Part shown: piece after piece, positions 53,143 to 59,618 of the stretch | Position numbering within the stretch: the stretch's first letter is position 1 | Layout of the letters: every line of letters begins with the position of its first letter | Source: an uncultured Bacilli bacterium | GTDB lineage: Bacteria; Bacillota_I; Bacilli_A; RF39; UBA660 | Assembly: GCA_934162285.1 (NCBI GenBank) | Contig: CAKPHY010000007.1 | Location: forward strand, 1 to 59,618 | Direction: 5' to 3' | DNA length: 59,618 nucleotides | Program-made: the position numbers and the translations under genes | The notes under the pieces: model-generated | What the model was told of the DNA's origin: nothing | What the model saw: only the letters and a program-made list of their open reading frames with translations | Database searches by the model: none

Positions 53143-55680
53143 TTAACGTTTTACTTCTTCTTTTAATTCATAAAGAATATTTAAAGCAGCAATCGGCGTT
53201 AAACTATTTGGATCAATTTGTTTTAAATGTTCTATTGCTTTATTATCTTTTACTTCAAAATTAAGTGGTAAGCATTCTTGTACTTTAGTATCAATGCGTT
53301 TTTCTTTTTTCTCATAAATGTTAAGTATTTCATTAGCTCTGGCAATTAACTCTTTAGGTAAATTAGCAAGTGAAGCAACATGAATACCATAACTTTTATC
53401 AACGCTTCCATCTTTTATTTTATGTAAAAAAGTAATTTTCCCATTTTCTTCTAAAGCACTTACATGAACATTTTTTAGATGTTTTAGTTTATTTTCAAGA
53501 TCTGTTAATTCATGATAATGTGTTGAAAATAAAGTTTTAGCTCCAATATTGTTATGAATATATTCAATTATCGCTTGAGCTAAACTCATGCCATCAAATG
53601 TTGCTGTTCCACGACCTAATTCATCGAAAAGAATTAAGCTATTTTTAGTAGCATTCATTATAGCATTATTAGCTTCTAACATTTCTACCATAAATGTTGA
53701 TTCGCCACTCACAAGGTCATCAGAAGCCCCGATGCGCGTAAATATAGCATCAAATATTGGTAATTTAGCTTTAGTAGCTGGAACAAATGAACCAATCTGA
53801 GCCATTATAACTATAATTGCTAATTCACGCATATAAGTTGATTTACCAGCCATATTAGGTCCTGTTATTAATAATATGTCAGTATCAGTGTTCATTTTGA
53901 CATCATTAGCAACATATTCACGATTTATGACTTTTTCAACTACAGGATGACGACCATCTATAACTTCAATATCTCTTTCTAAAGTTAATTCTGGTCGTAC
54001 AAAATTATTAGTTTCTGCAACTGTCGCGAATGATTGTAAAACATCAATTTCACTCAAAACTTTGGCTATTTTTTGAATTCTACTTATATATGTTTTTACA
54101 TTTTCGCGAATTTCTACAAATAAGTTATATTCAAGATCAATTATTTTTTCTTCAGCATTTAAAATTAGAGCTTCTTTTTCTTTTAAAATTGGGCTGATAT
54201 AGCGCTCAGCATTAGCTAAAGTTTGACGTCTTTCATAGCCGAATTCTTCTTTAACTAAATTCACGCTACCTTTAGATACTTCAATAAAATAACCAAATAC
54301 ACGATTATAACCTACTTTTAAGGTTTTAATACCCGTTCTTTCTCTTTCTTCATTTTCAAAACGAGCAACGAAATCTTTTCCACCTTTGCGCAAATCTTTT
54401 AATTCATCTAATTCAGCATTATAACCAGATTTAATTAAAAATCCTTCTTTAATTGATACTGGTGGTTCTTCATAAATGCTATTTTCTAATAGTTCATAAA
54501 GCTCCGGTAGAGTTTCTATTTTATAATAAAAATTTATTTTTTCAAGTATTTTTTGAATATTTGGTAAAATTTTTAAAGAATTTTTTATTTGTAATAAATC
54601 ACGAGCATTAGCAGAGCCAAAGGCTACACGACCAGCTAAGCGTTCTAAATCATATACTTCATTTAAAGAATCAATTAAATCATTTTTTAAAATAAATTCT
54701 TTCATCAAAGTACTTACAATATCTAAACGTTTATTAATGACTTCCATTTTTATTTCAGGATTTTCAATAAACGTTTTTAATAAACGAGCTCCAGGTGCAG
54801 TTTTAGTTTTATCAAGTAACCAAATAAGTGAATAATTTCTTTGTTTTAATCGCAAGGTTTCTGTTAATTCTAAATTTCTTTTAGTATGAACATCCATCTT
54901 CATGTGTTCATCTAATTCAATTGTTTTTAATGTTTGAAAATGATTTAAAAAACGTTTTTGAGTGTTTGTTATATACGTTAATAAATGATTAACAATTCTT
55001 TTATATCTCATATCTTTTAAATCTTTAAATATGTAATCATAATAATCATAGTCATTTATCTGATCCGTAATTGTAACAACTATTTTATATTGATTTTTAA
55101 GTAAACCAATAATTTCGGTAGCAACCTTGGAATCAGCTACTATTTCCTTTATTCCAATTGAAAGAATTTGACTAACAACTTTATTATTATTTTTATCAGT
55201 TATGAAAGCTTTTATTTCACCTGTTGAAATATCCGTATATGAAACACCATAAGCATAATCAAGATCGATTATATTCCCGATATAATTATTATCCCAATCG
55301 ACTAAAGACTCTTGGCTTATAATGGTTCCCGGACTTACTATTTGAATTAAGTCTCTTTCAACAATTCCTTTAGCTAAAGCTGGATCTTCTAATTGTTCAC
55401 ATATACCAACTTTATAGCCTTTTTCAATTAATTTATCAATATAAATATTGGCAGCATGATGCGGAATTCCACACATTGGAACTCTTTCTTCTAAGCCGCA
55501 ACTTTTACCTGTTAAAGTTAACTCTAATTCTCTTGAGACATTAACAGCATCTTCAAAGAACATTTCATAGAAATCTCCAAGGCGAAAGAAGATAATAATA
55601 TCTTTATTTTTTTGTTTAATTTCAATATATTGTCTCATCATCGGTGTTACTTTATTAATGTCAACATCATTTATTCCCAT
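53143..55680 (-). CDS. mutS: DNA mismatch repair protein MutS
   Basis: 845 residues, normal length. The mismatch-binding Phe-X-Glu is in FFRLGDFYEMFFEDA near the N-terminus. The ATPase has Walker A GPNMAGKSTYMRE, FTRIGASDDLVSGESTFMVE, Walker B LILFDELGRGTATFDG and LFSTHYHEL. It recognises mispairs and starts their repair. SD AGGTGAG; promoter at 55701-55730. No mutL lies within the window. Confidence 0.98.
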   Translation of the reverse strand: MGINDVDINKVTPMMRQYIEIKQKNKDIIIFFRLGDFYEMFFEDAVNVSRELELTLTGKSCGLEERVPMCGIPHHAANIYIDKLIEKGYKVGICEQLEDPALAKGIVERDLIQIVSPGTIISQESLVDWDNNYIGNIIDLDYAYGVSYTDISTGEIKAFITDKNNNKVVSQILSIGIKEIVADSKVATEIIGLLKNQYKIVVTITDQINDYDYYDYIFKDLKDMRYKRIVNHLLTYITNTQKRFLNHFQTLKTIELDEHMKMDVHTKRNLELTETLRLKQRNYSLIWLLDKTKTAPGARLLKTFIENPEIKMEVINKRLDIVSTLMKEFILKNDLIDSLNEVYDLERLAGRVAFGSANARDLLQIKNSLKILPNIQKILEKINFYYKIETLPELYELLENSIYEEPPVSIKEGFLIKSGYNAELDELKDLRKGGKDFVARFENEERERTGIKTLKVGYNRVFGYFIEVSKGSVNLVKEEFGYERRQTLANAERYISPILKEKEALILNAEEKIIDLEYNLFVEIRENVKTYISRIQKIAKVLSEIDVLQSFATVAETNNFVRPELTLERDIEVIDGRHPVVEKVINREYVANDVKMNTDTDILLITGPNMAGKSTYMRELAIIVIMAQIGSFVPATKAKLPIFDAIFTRIGASDDLVSGESTFMVEMLEANNAIMNATKNSLILFDELGRGTATFDGMSLAQAIIEYIHNNIGAKTLFSTHYHELTDLENKLKHLKNVHVSALEENGKITFLHKIKDGSVDKSYGIHVASLANLPKELIARANEILNIYEKKEKRIDTKVQECLPLNFEVKDNKAIEHLKQIDPNSLTPIAALNILYELKEEVKR

Positions 55681-55700
55681 GTTTTTCTCACCTACTTGGT

Positions 55701-55730
55701 ATTATACAAAAAAAAGGACTTAAAGTCCAA
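55701..55730 (-). promoter_or_regulatory. Sigma-A promoter of mutS
   Basis: Minus strand: -35 TTGGAC, 18-base spacer, -10 TATAAT. The -35 is the ascending arm of the terminator of the upstream gene. Confidence 0.65.
55708..55728 (-). terminator. Rho-independent terminator of the plsC/DUF4870 operon
   Basis: Minus-strand arms GGAC and GTCC (extended by A-T pairs) followed by eight T. About 33 bases after the stop at 55762. Confidence 0.7.
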
Positions 55731-55761
55731 TTTTATTTTATTTTTTCATGATTTTTAATAG

Positions 55762-56178
55762 TTATTTTTTAATAATTTTCATTTTGTTTATTACTGGTAA
55801 TTCTTTAGCTTGATCATTACAAACATTAATAATTCCAATTATAGATAAAGCTAAACAAATTAAACTTACAATTGTTGAAAATAAAGATCTCAAAAAAGCT
55901 AAAGGAATAAATATATTCACAAATGTTAAAATGCCACCTAAAATTAATTCATAAATAAACAAGTTCATACCTTCTAAAGCATGAAAACGAACATATTTAT
56001 TTTTCTTTTCACCTAAATAAGGAATTAACACTAAAAAACCAATATAGGAAAGTAAAGCCATACCTTTACCATCTTCAATTTCTTTTTTAGAAAACTTTTT
56101 ACTATCGTCTTTGACATTATTTAATATTTCTTTTCCTTCTTTTTTAATTTTTTCAAATGTATCTTCAGAATTTTTCAT
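55762..56178 (-). CDS. DUF4870/Tic20-like small membrane protein
   Basis: 138 residues. A charged, helical N-terminus is followed by MALLSYIGFLVLIPYLGEKK and the signature YVRFHALEGMNLFIYEL, typical of DUF4870-type four-helix membrane proteins, then two more helices and a basic tail. The role of the family is unknown. It overlaps the preceding gene as ATGA and uses GGAGAG as SD. It is the last of four coupled genes beginning with the plsC pair. Confidence 0.8.
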   Translation of the reverse strand: MKNSEDTFEKIKKEGKEILNNVKDDSKKFSKKEIEDGKGMALLSYIGFLVLIPYLGEKKNKYVRFHALEGMNLFIYELILGGILTFVNIFIPLAFLRSLFSTIVSLICLALSIIGIINVCNDQAKELPVINKMKIIKK

Positions 56179-56405
56179 TTTTTCTCTCCTTTTCTTCCTA
56201 ATAAACTAAGTATAAAAATGGCAATGATAAACAAATTATATATAATTGATAAACCAAAGCCAAAATATTCTTTACTTTTTAAAGTACTATATGTAAATAC
56301 TATTCCTAGTATTAACAATAGTAAAATCATTCCATATTTAATTAATATTTTAACCCATTTTGGTGTTTTTTCACTAGCAAATATTGTTGTAAAAAAATTA
56401 TTCAT
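56175..56405 (-). CDS. Small two-helix membrane protein of unknown function
   Basis: About 76 residues starting MNNFFTTIFASEKTPKW. Two membrane helices (MILLLLILGIVFTYS and SIIYNLFIIAIFILSLL) with a basic C-terminus (GRKGEKK). The start at 56405 follows AGGTGGTATTA and overlaps the plsC stop by 8 bases. Translationally coupled on both sides, so it is a genuine member of the lipid-synthesis transcript, but the sequence gives no function. Confidence 0.75.
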   Translation of the reverse strand: MNNFFTTIFASEKTPKWVKILIKYGMILLLLILGIVFTYSTLKSKEYFGFGLSIIYNLFIIAIFILSLLGRKGEKK

Positions 56406-57009
56406 TAATACCACCTGCTTTCATAACTAATGTTTTTATTTTTTCTTCTAATAATTTATTAGCTTCTTCTAATGTCATATTACCTACTTTAAAAGGTTTA
56501 CCAAAAATTAAAGTTAAATTTTTATTTTTAACGGTGTGATCACCTATTAAACCAAAAGGTACAATTGTTGCATCCGTCTTTTTAGCCATTGACACCGCAC
56601 CAAATTTAAAAGGTAAAAGAATAACTTCATCTTTAGTTCCGATTGTTTTGTTACGAGTTCCTTCTGGAAAAATACCAATAGCCCCACCATTTTTTAAAAT
56701 ATTTAAAGCTCTTGTTTTCGCTTTTTCGTCATGAATAGAACGATCAACAGGTATACAACCAACTAACTTAAAAAACCAAGCACCATGACCATCAAAATAT
56801 TCTTTTTTCGCCATATAATGAACTGTTCTTCTTGTGGAAACCAAAACGGGAAATTGATCAAAAGCATGACGATGATTACCACATATAATAATTGGTCCTT
56901 CTTTAGGAATATATTCTTTACCAATGATTATTGGATGATACATTAATTTATAAATTGGACTCAAAAAAAATCTTGCTAATTGATAGCCAAAACCATTTTC
57001 CTTTTTCAT
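56398..57009 (-). CDS. plsC: 1-acylglycerol-3-phosphate acyltransferase (copy 2)
   Basis: 203 residues. The acyltransferase motifs are GNHRHAFDQFP (HX4D), GCIPVDRS and IFPEGTRN. It transfers an acyl chain to lysophosphatidate in phospholipid synthesis at the membrane. A hydrophobic region around FFKLVGCIPV likely contacts the membrane. It overlaps copy 1 by 4 bases, with AAAGGAG as SD. Two adjacent copies suggest different acyl-chain preferences, which the sequence does not resolve. Confidence 0.9.
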   Translation of the reverse strand: MKKENGFGYQLARFFLSPIYKLMYHPIIIGKEYIPKEGPIIICGNHRHAFDQFPVLVSTRRTVHYMAKKEYFDGHGAWFFKLVGCIPVDRSIHDEKAKTRALNILKNGGAIGIFPEGTRNKTIGTKDEVILLPFKFGAVSMAKKTDATIVPFGLIGDHTVKNKNLTLIFGKPFKVGNMTLEEANKLLEEKIKTLVMKAGGINE

Positions 57010-57587
57010 TGATTCTCCTTTATTAAACTAATGACTTTTTGTTCTAATTTATGATTTTCTATTTCCAAATCTTCTTTTAATTTATATGGTTCTCCAAAAA
57101 TAATTTTAACACTTTTACCAAATATTTGATATTTACCAACAATCGCAAAAGGAATAAGAGCTTTATTAGTTTTTTGAGCCATAGCTACTGCCCCATATTT
57201 AAAAGGCATTATTATTTTATCAGTGCGATTATATGTTCCTTCCGGGAAAATACCAACTACTTTTTCTTCATTCAATACTTTGACTCCTTCTAGAATAGAA
57301 CCATTATTTTTCTTTTTACGATCAACTGGTATACACCCCATACTCGTGAAAAAGCTATTTTTGATTTTAGTATTAAATAGTTCTATTTTAGTAAAAAAAT
57401 GAATATGCCGTTTATTAGCAGCTATTAGTAAAAAAACATCTAAATAAGCTGTATGATTTCCTGCTAATATATATCCTTCTTTGGTATTTAATTTTTCTTT
57501 ACCAATGATCTTAGGATGATATAAAAGCATAAAGAAAGGATAACAAATTTTTTTAACTAAATTATAAATTATTTTCTTATCTTTCAT
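57006..57587 (-). CDS. plsC: 1-acylglycerol-3-phosphate acyltransferase (copy 1)
   Basis: 193 residues. Motifs GNHTAYLDVFL (HX4D), GCIPVDRK and IFPEGTYN. About 40% of positions look shared with copy 2 by eye. Translation would start directly at the predicted transcript start: no SD is seen in the run of six T before the ATG, and a promoter (57594-57622) ends right there. It heads the four-gene transcript with copy 2 and two membrane proteins. Confidence 0.9.
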   Translation of the reverse strand: MKDKKIIYNLVKKICYPFFMLLYHPKIIGKEKLNTKEGYILAGNHTAYLDVFLLIAANKRHIHFFTKIELFNTKIKNSFFTSMGCIPVDRKKKNNGSILEGVKVLNEEKVVGIFPEGTYNRTDKIIMPFKYGAVAMAQKTNKALIPFAIVGKYQIFGKSVKIIFGEPYKLKEDLEIENHKLEQKVISLIKENQ

Positions 57588-57593
57588 AAAAAA

Positions 57594-57622
57594 ATTGTAA
57601 CATAAAAAAGTTCAAATATCAA
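57594..57622 (-). promoter_or_regulatory. Promoter giving a predicted leaderless plsC transcript
   Basis: Minus strand: -35 TTGATA, 17-base spacer, -10 TACAAT. Six T separate the -10 from the ATG at 57587, so the A of the ATG is the predicted first transcribed base. The -35 lies within the terminator of the upstream gene. Confidence 0.6.
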
Positions 57623-57633
57623 TTTGAACTTTT
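57604..57633 (-). terminator. Rho-independent terminator of the GGGtGRT gene
   Basis: Perfect 12-bp arms AAAAGTTCAAAT and ATTTGAACTTTT with a 4-base loop, ending in T on the minus strand. Confidence 0.9.
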
Positions 57634-57640
57634 AAGATTA

Positions 57641-58642
57641 TTAACGATTTAATGCTTCTTCAACAGCAACAGCTAAAGCAACAGTTGCTCCAACCATTGG
57701 ATTATTTCCCATACCAATAAATCCCATCATATCAACGTGAGCTGGTACTGAAGATGAACCAGCAAATTGAGCATCGCCATGCATTCGTCCCATAGTATCA
57801 GTTAATCCATAACTTGATGGACCAGCAGCAACATTATCTGGATGAAGTGTTCTACCAGTTCCGCCACCACTAGCAACAGAGAAATAAGGTTTTCCTTCCT
57901 CAATTCGTTCTTTTTTATAAATACCAGCAACTGGATGTTGGAATCTAACTGGATTAGTAGAGTTACCTGTTATTGAAACGTCAACATTTTCATGATGCAT
58001 AATAGCAACACCTTCATGAACATCGTTAGCTCCATAGCATCTTACTTTACTTCTTTCGCCATTAGAATAAGCTGTTTCTTTAACAATGGTTAATTCATTT
58101 TTATAAAAATCATAACTAGTTTGGACATATGTAAAACCATTAATACGTGATATTATCAAAGCGGCATCTTTACCAAGGCCATTTAAAATAACACGAAGAG
58201 GTTTTTTACGAACTTTATTAGCTTTTAAAGCTATACCAATTGCTCCTTCAGCAGCAGCAAAAGATTCATGACCAGCTAAAAAAGCAAAACATTCTGTTTC
58301 TTCTGAAAGCAACATAGCACCTAAAGCCCCATGGCCCAATCCAACTCGACGATTATCAGCTACTGAACCAGGAATACAAAAAGCTTGTAATCCTTCACCT
58401 ATATACTTTGAAGCTAAAGCTGCTTTATTAGCATTTTCACGAATAGCAATAGCTGCTCCTAAAGTATAAGCCCAGCAAGCATTTTCAAAACAAATAGTTT
58501 GAATTCCTTTAACAATTTCATATGGATCAAAACCTTTATCCAAACAAATTTGACGTGCTTCTTCTAAAGAAGCAATTCCATATTTCGCTAAAGTTTTATT
58601 TATGCCTTCAATTCTTCTTTCATATCCTTCAAATTGTACCAT
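57641..58642 (-). CDS. GGGtGRT-family protein
   Basis: 333 residues. The family name motif is visible in FSVASGGGTGRTLHPDN, with many small-residue segments (AYTLGAAIAIRENAN, GFIGMGNNPMVGATVAL) and repeated Gly-rich loops. It is always paired with a NifU-like protein as far as I know, and here that gene is two bases upstream. A role in iron-sulfur or related metal-cofactor handling is a family-level inference. SD GGGAGG. Cysteines are few (KGIQTICFENACWAY, QAFCIPG). Confidence 0.9.
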   Translation of the reverse strand: MVQFEGYERRIEGINKTLAKYGIASLEEARQICLDKGFDPYEIVKGIQTICFENACWAYTLGAAIAIRENANKAALASKYIGEGLQAFCIPGSVADNRRVGLGHGALGAMLLSEETECFAFLAGHESFAAAEGAIGIALKANKVRKKPLRVILNGLGKDAALIISRINGFTYVQTSYDFYKNELTIVKETAYSNGERSKVRCYGANDVHEGVAIMHHENVDVSITGNSTNPVRFQHPVAGIYKKERIEEGKPYFSVASGGGTGRTLHPDNVAAGPSSYGLTDTMGRMHGDAQFAGSSSVPAHVDMMGFIGMGNNPMVGATVALAVAVEEALNR

Positions 58643-58644
58643 TA

Positions 58645-59337
58645 TTATTCCTCCCTTGGATCTATTTTTTTAACAGCTTCATTAAATCTGCCATAAATTC
58701 CACTGGCTTTTTCAATTGCTTCTAAAGGATCCATACCAGCTTTAATATTATTCATCATTTTACCCATATTAACATATTTATAGCCAATAATTGCATCGTT
58801 TTCATCTAAACCGATTTCTACAATGTATCCTTCAGCTAATTCCAAATATCTTGGGCCTTTTTCACGAGTCGAATAAATAGTACCAACTTGACTTCTTCTT
58901 GTTTTCCCTAAATCTTCTAATCCAGCACCAATAGCTAGACCATTATCACTGAAAGCTGATTGACTACGGCCATATACTATTTGTAAAAATAATTCACGCA
59001 TAGCAACATTAATAGCATCACACACTAAATCAGTATTTAAGGCTTCTAGTAAAGTTTTACCTACTAAAATTTCTCCAGCCATAGCTGCTGAATGGGTCAT
59101 TCCTGAACAACCAACTGTTTCAACTAGGGCTTCTTCAATTATTCCATTTTTAATATTAAGAGTTAATTTACAAGCTCCTTGTTGAGGTGCACACCAACCT
59201 ACTCCATGAGTAAGACCAGAAATATCTTTTATTTCTTTTGCAGCAACCCATTTTCCTTCTTCCGGTATTGGTGCTGGTCCATGATTAGCTTCACTTCGCA
59301 CCTTGCACATCTCTTCAATTTCTTTTGAATAAATCAT
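58645..59337 (-). CDS. NifU-like iron-sulfur scaffold-type protein
   Basis: About 230 residues. Three cysteines at NifU/IscU-like positions are seen: HGVGWCAPQQGAC and VETVGCSGMTHSAAMAGE. The C-terminal half (QVGTIYSTREKGPRYLELAE) is specific to this GGGtGRT-associated group. NifU-type scaffolds build iron-sulfur clusters. The start at 59337 is fixed by GGAGGGAACAT; the frame to 59409 lacks an SD. It heads the two-gene unit with the GGGtGRT gene. No NifS/IscS gene lies in the window. Confidence 0.88.
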   Translation of the reverse strand: MIYSKEIEEMCKVRSEANHGPAPIPEEGKWVAAKEIKDISGLTHGVGWCAPQQGACKLTLNIKNGIIEEALVETVGCSGMTHSAAMAGEILVGKTLLEALNTDLVCDAINVAMRELFLQIVYGRSQSAFSDNGLAIGAGLEDLGKTRRSQVGTIYSTREKGPRYLELAEGYIVEIGLDENDAIIGYKYVNMGKMMNNIKAGMDPLEAIEKASGIYGRFNEAVKKIDPREE

Positions 59338-59361
59338 ATGTTCCCTCCATTTTATATATTT

Positions 59362-59370
59362 ATTATAACA
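59362..59370 (-). promoter_or_regulatory. Extended -10 promoter of the NifU-like/GGGtGRT operon
   Basis: Minus strand: TGT directly followed by TATAAT, about 25 bases before the start at 59337. The -35 (TATTCA, 17 bases upstream) is weak. Confidence 0.5.
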
Positions 59371-59383
59371 TCTTAATTGTTTT

Positions 59384-59412
59384 TTGAATATATTTTTTAA
59401 GAAAAACATAAT
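59384..59412 (+). promoter_or_regulatory. Promoter of the truncated TspO gene
   Basis: -35 TTGAAT, 17-base spacer, -10 CATAAT, 16 bases before the start codon. It overlaps the upstream region of the NifU-like gene. Confidence 0.5.
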
Positions 59413-59428
59413 AATAAATGAGGTGCCT

Positions 59429-59563
59429 ATGAAAAAAATATTTAAATTTTTAATTTTTTTACTTCCTTGGTTTTTAAGTTCTTTATTTATGAAAAATGTT
59501 AATTTTTACAAATCTTTAAATCTACCATTTTTCGCACCACCCCCGAGTTTGACAGTTGTTTAA
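59429..59563 (+). pseudogene. Truncated TspO/MBR-like gene (44 residues)
   Basis: An ATG with the SD GAGGTG opens a frame starting MKKIFKFLIFLLPWFLSS and ending at TAA. It contains NFYKSLNLPFFAPPPSL, which matches the first loop of TspO (YxSLxKPxFxPPxxLF). The frame then stops where the first of four more membrane helices should begin (usually about 160 residues in all). The two other forward frames do not continue the family, so this is a 3'-truncated remnant and not a simple frameshift. It might still be translated as a short membrane peptide. Confidence 0.55.
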
Positions 59564-59577
59564 AGAAAATACCACCT

Positions 59578-59603
59578 CAAGTGGCATAAATACTTGTTTT
59601 TTT
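59578..59603 (+). terminator. Hairpin downstream of the TspO remnant
   Basis: CAAGT and ACTTG (9-base loop) precede seven T. An alternative hairpin CCAC-CTCAA-GTGG overlaps the first arm. The 5-bp stem is weak. Confidence 0.4.
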
Positions 59604-59618
59604 ATCATTTTTTATCTT

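Noticed and set aside
59549..59554. TTGACA inside the end of the TspO remnant as a -35 box
   Set aside because: No -10-like sequence lies 16-18 bases downstream.
59571..59603. Two mutually exclusive hairpins as an attenuator or riboswitch
   Set aside because: Stems are only 4-5 bp, the window ends directly after, and no regulated gene is visible downstream.

Overview
The window is a visibly AT-rich, mostly minus-strand chromosomal segment from a low-GC Firmicute, probably an uncultured gut Bacilli or Erysipelotrichia/RF39-like lineage. The evidence for Firmicutes is the dnaG-rpoD-trmK order, RecD2, AddAB, YlbJ/YlbL, a CpsBCD-type kinase set and strong GGAGG ribosome binding sites. TGA is used as a stop (for example at the ends of the genes at 19540, 22877 and 56175), so the code is standard and not the Mycoplasma code. 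No rRNA, tRNA, CRISPR, prophage or transposase was seen. Taxonomy below this level is inference.

Layout. 248-5471: secreted wall hydrolase with Ig-like repeats, two proteins of unknown role and a 49-residue membrane peptide. 5518-7713: recD2. 7780-9724: five tandem paralogous two-helix membrane peptides, most with their own promoter and terminator. 9773-13790: a membrane protein, a sortase, and a PHP phosphatase/BY-kinase/Wzz trio, with no polysaccharide glycosyltransferases nearby. 13855-19424: a zinc phospholipase C-like protein, a membrane-anchored cohesin protein next to a secreted dockerin protein, and a giant prepilin. 19540-22147: a plus-strand pair of unknown genes. 22191-26788: Lgt-like protein, zinc-ribbon membrane protein, a degenerate ABC exporter and a surface esterase. 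26923-29702: folD, a YlbL-like Lon protease and YlbJ. 29689-36305: type IV pilus locus (two prepilins, PilB, PilD, PilC). 36419-40233: YqfQ-like protein, trmK, rpoD, dnaG. 40401-44136: comEC, comEA, an FtsW/RodA protein. 44281-46985: YjcZ-like peptide, peptide deformylase, arylsulfotransferase. 47033-55680: addA, addB, an unknown gene, mutS. 55762-59563: small membrane proteins, two plsC acyltransferases, a GGGtGRT/NifU-like pair and a truncated TspO.

How the genes fit together. The accessory part is dominated by surface biology. Ig-like DUF5011-type domains recur in the hydrolase, the giant prepilin and the esterase. A cohesin-dockerin pair looks like a small non-cellulosomal surface assembly. 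The pilus genes with comEA/comEC make DNA uptake plausible, and the rest is housekeeping (replication start, repair, lipid synthesis, protein maturation). The best candidates for undescribed biology are the five-paralog membrane peptide array, the cohesin-dockerin pair and the intact but motif-degenerate ABC exporter. Several genes are separated by very compact terminator/promoter fusions, and one plsC appears to be transcribed as a leaderless mRNA. No gene-free stretch exceeds 300 bases. Start codons were moved from the longest frame to the ATG with a proper Shine-Dalgarno (SD) sequence where one was visible.
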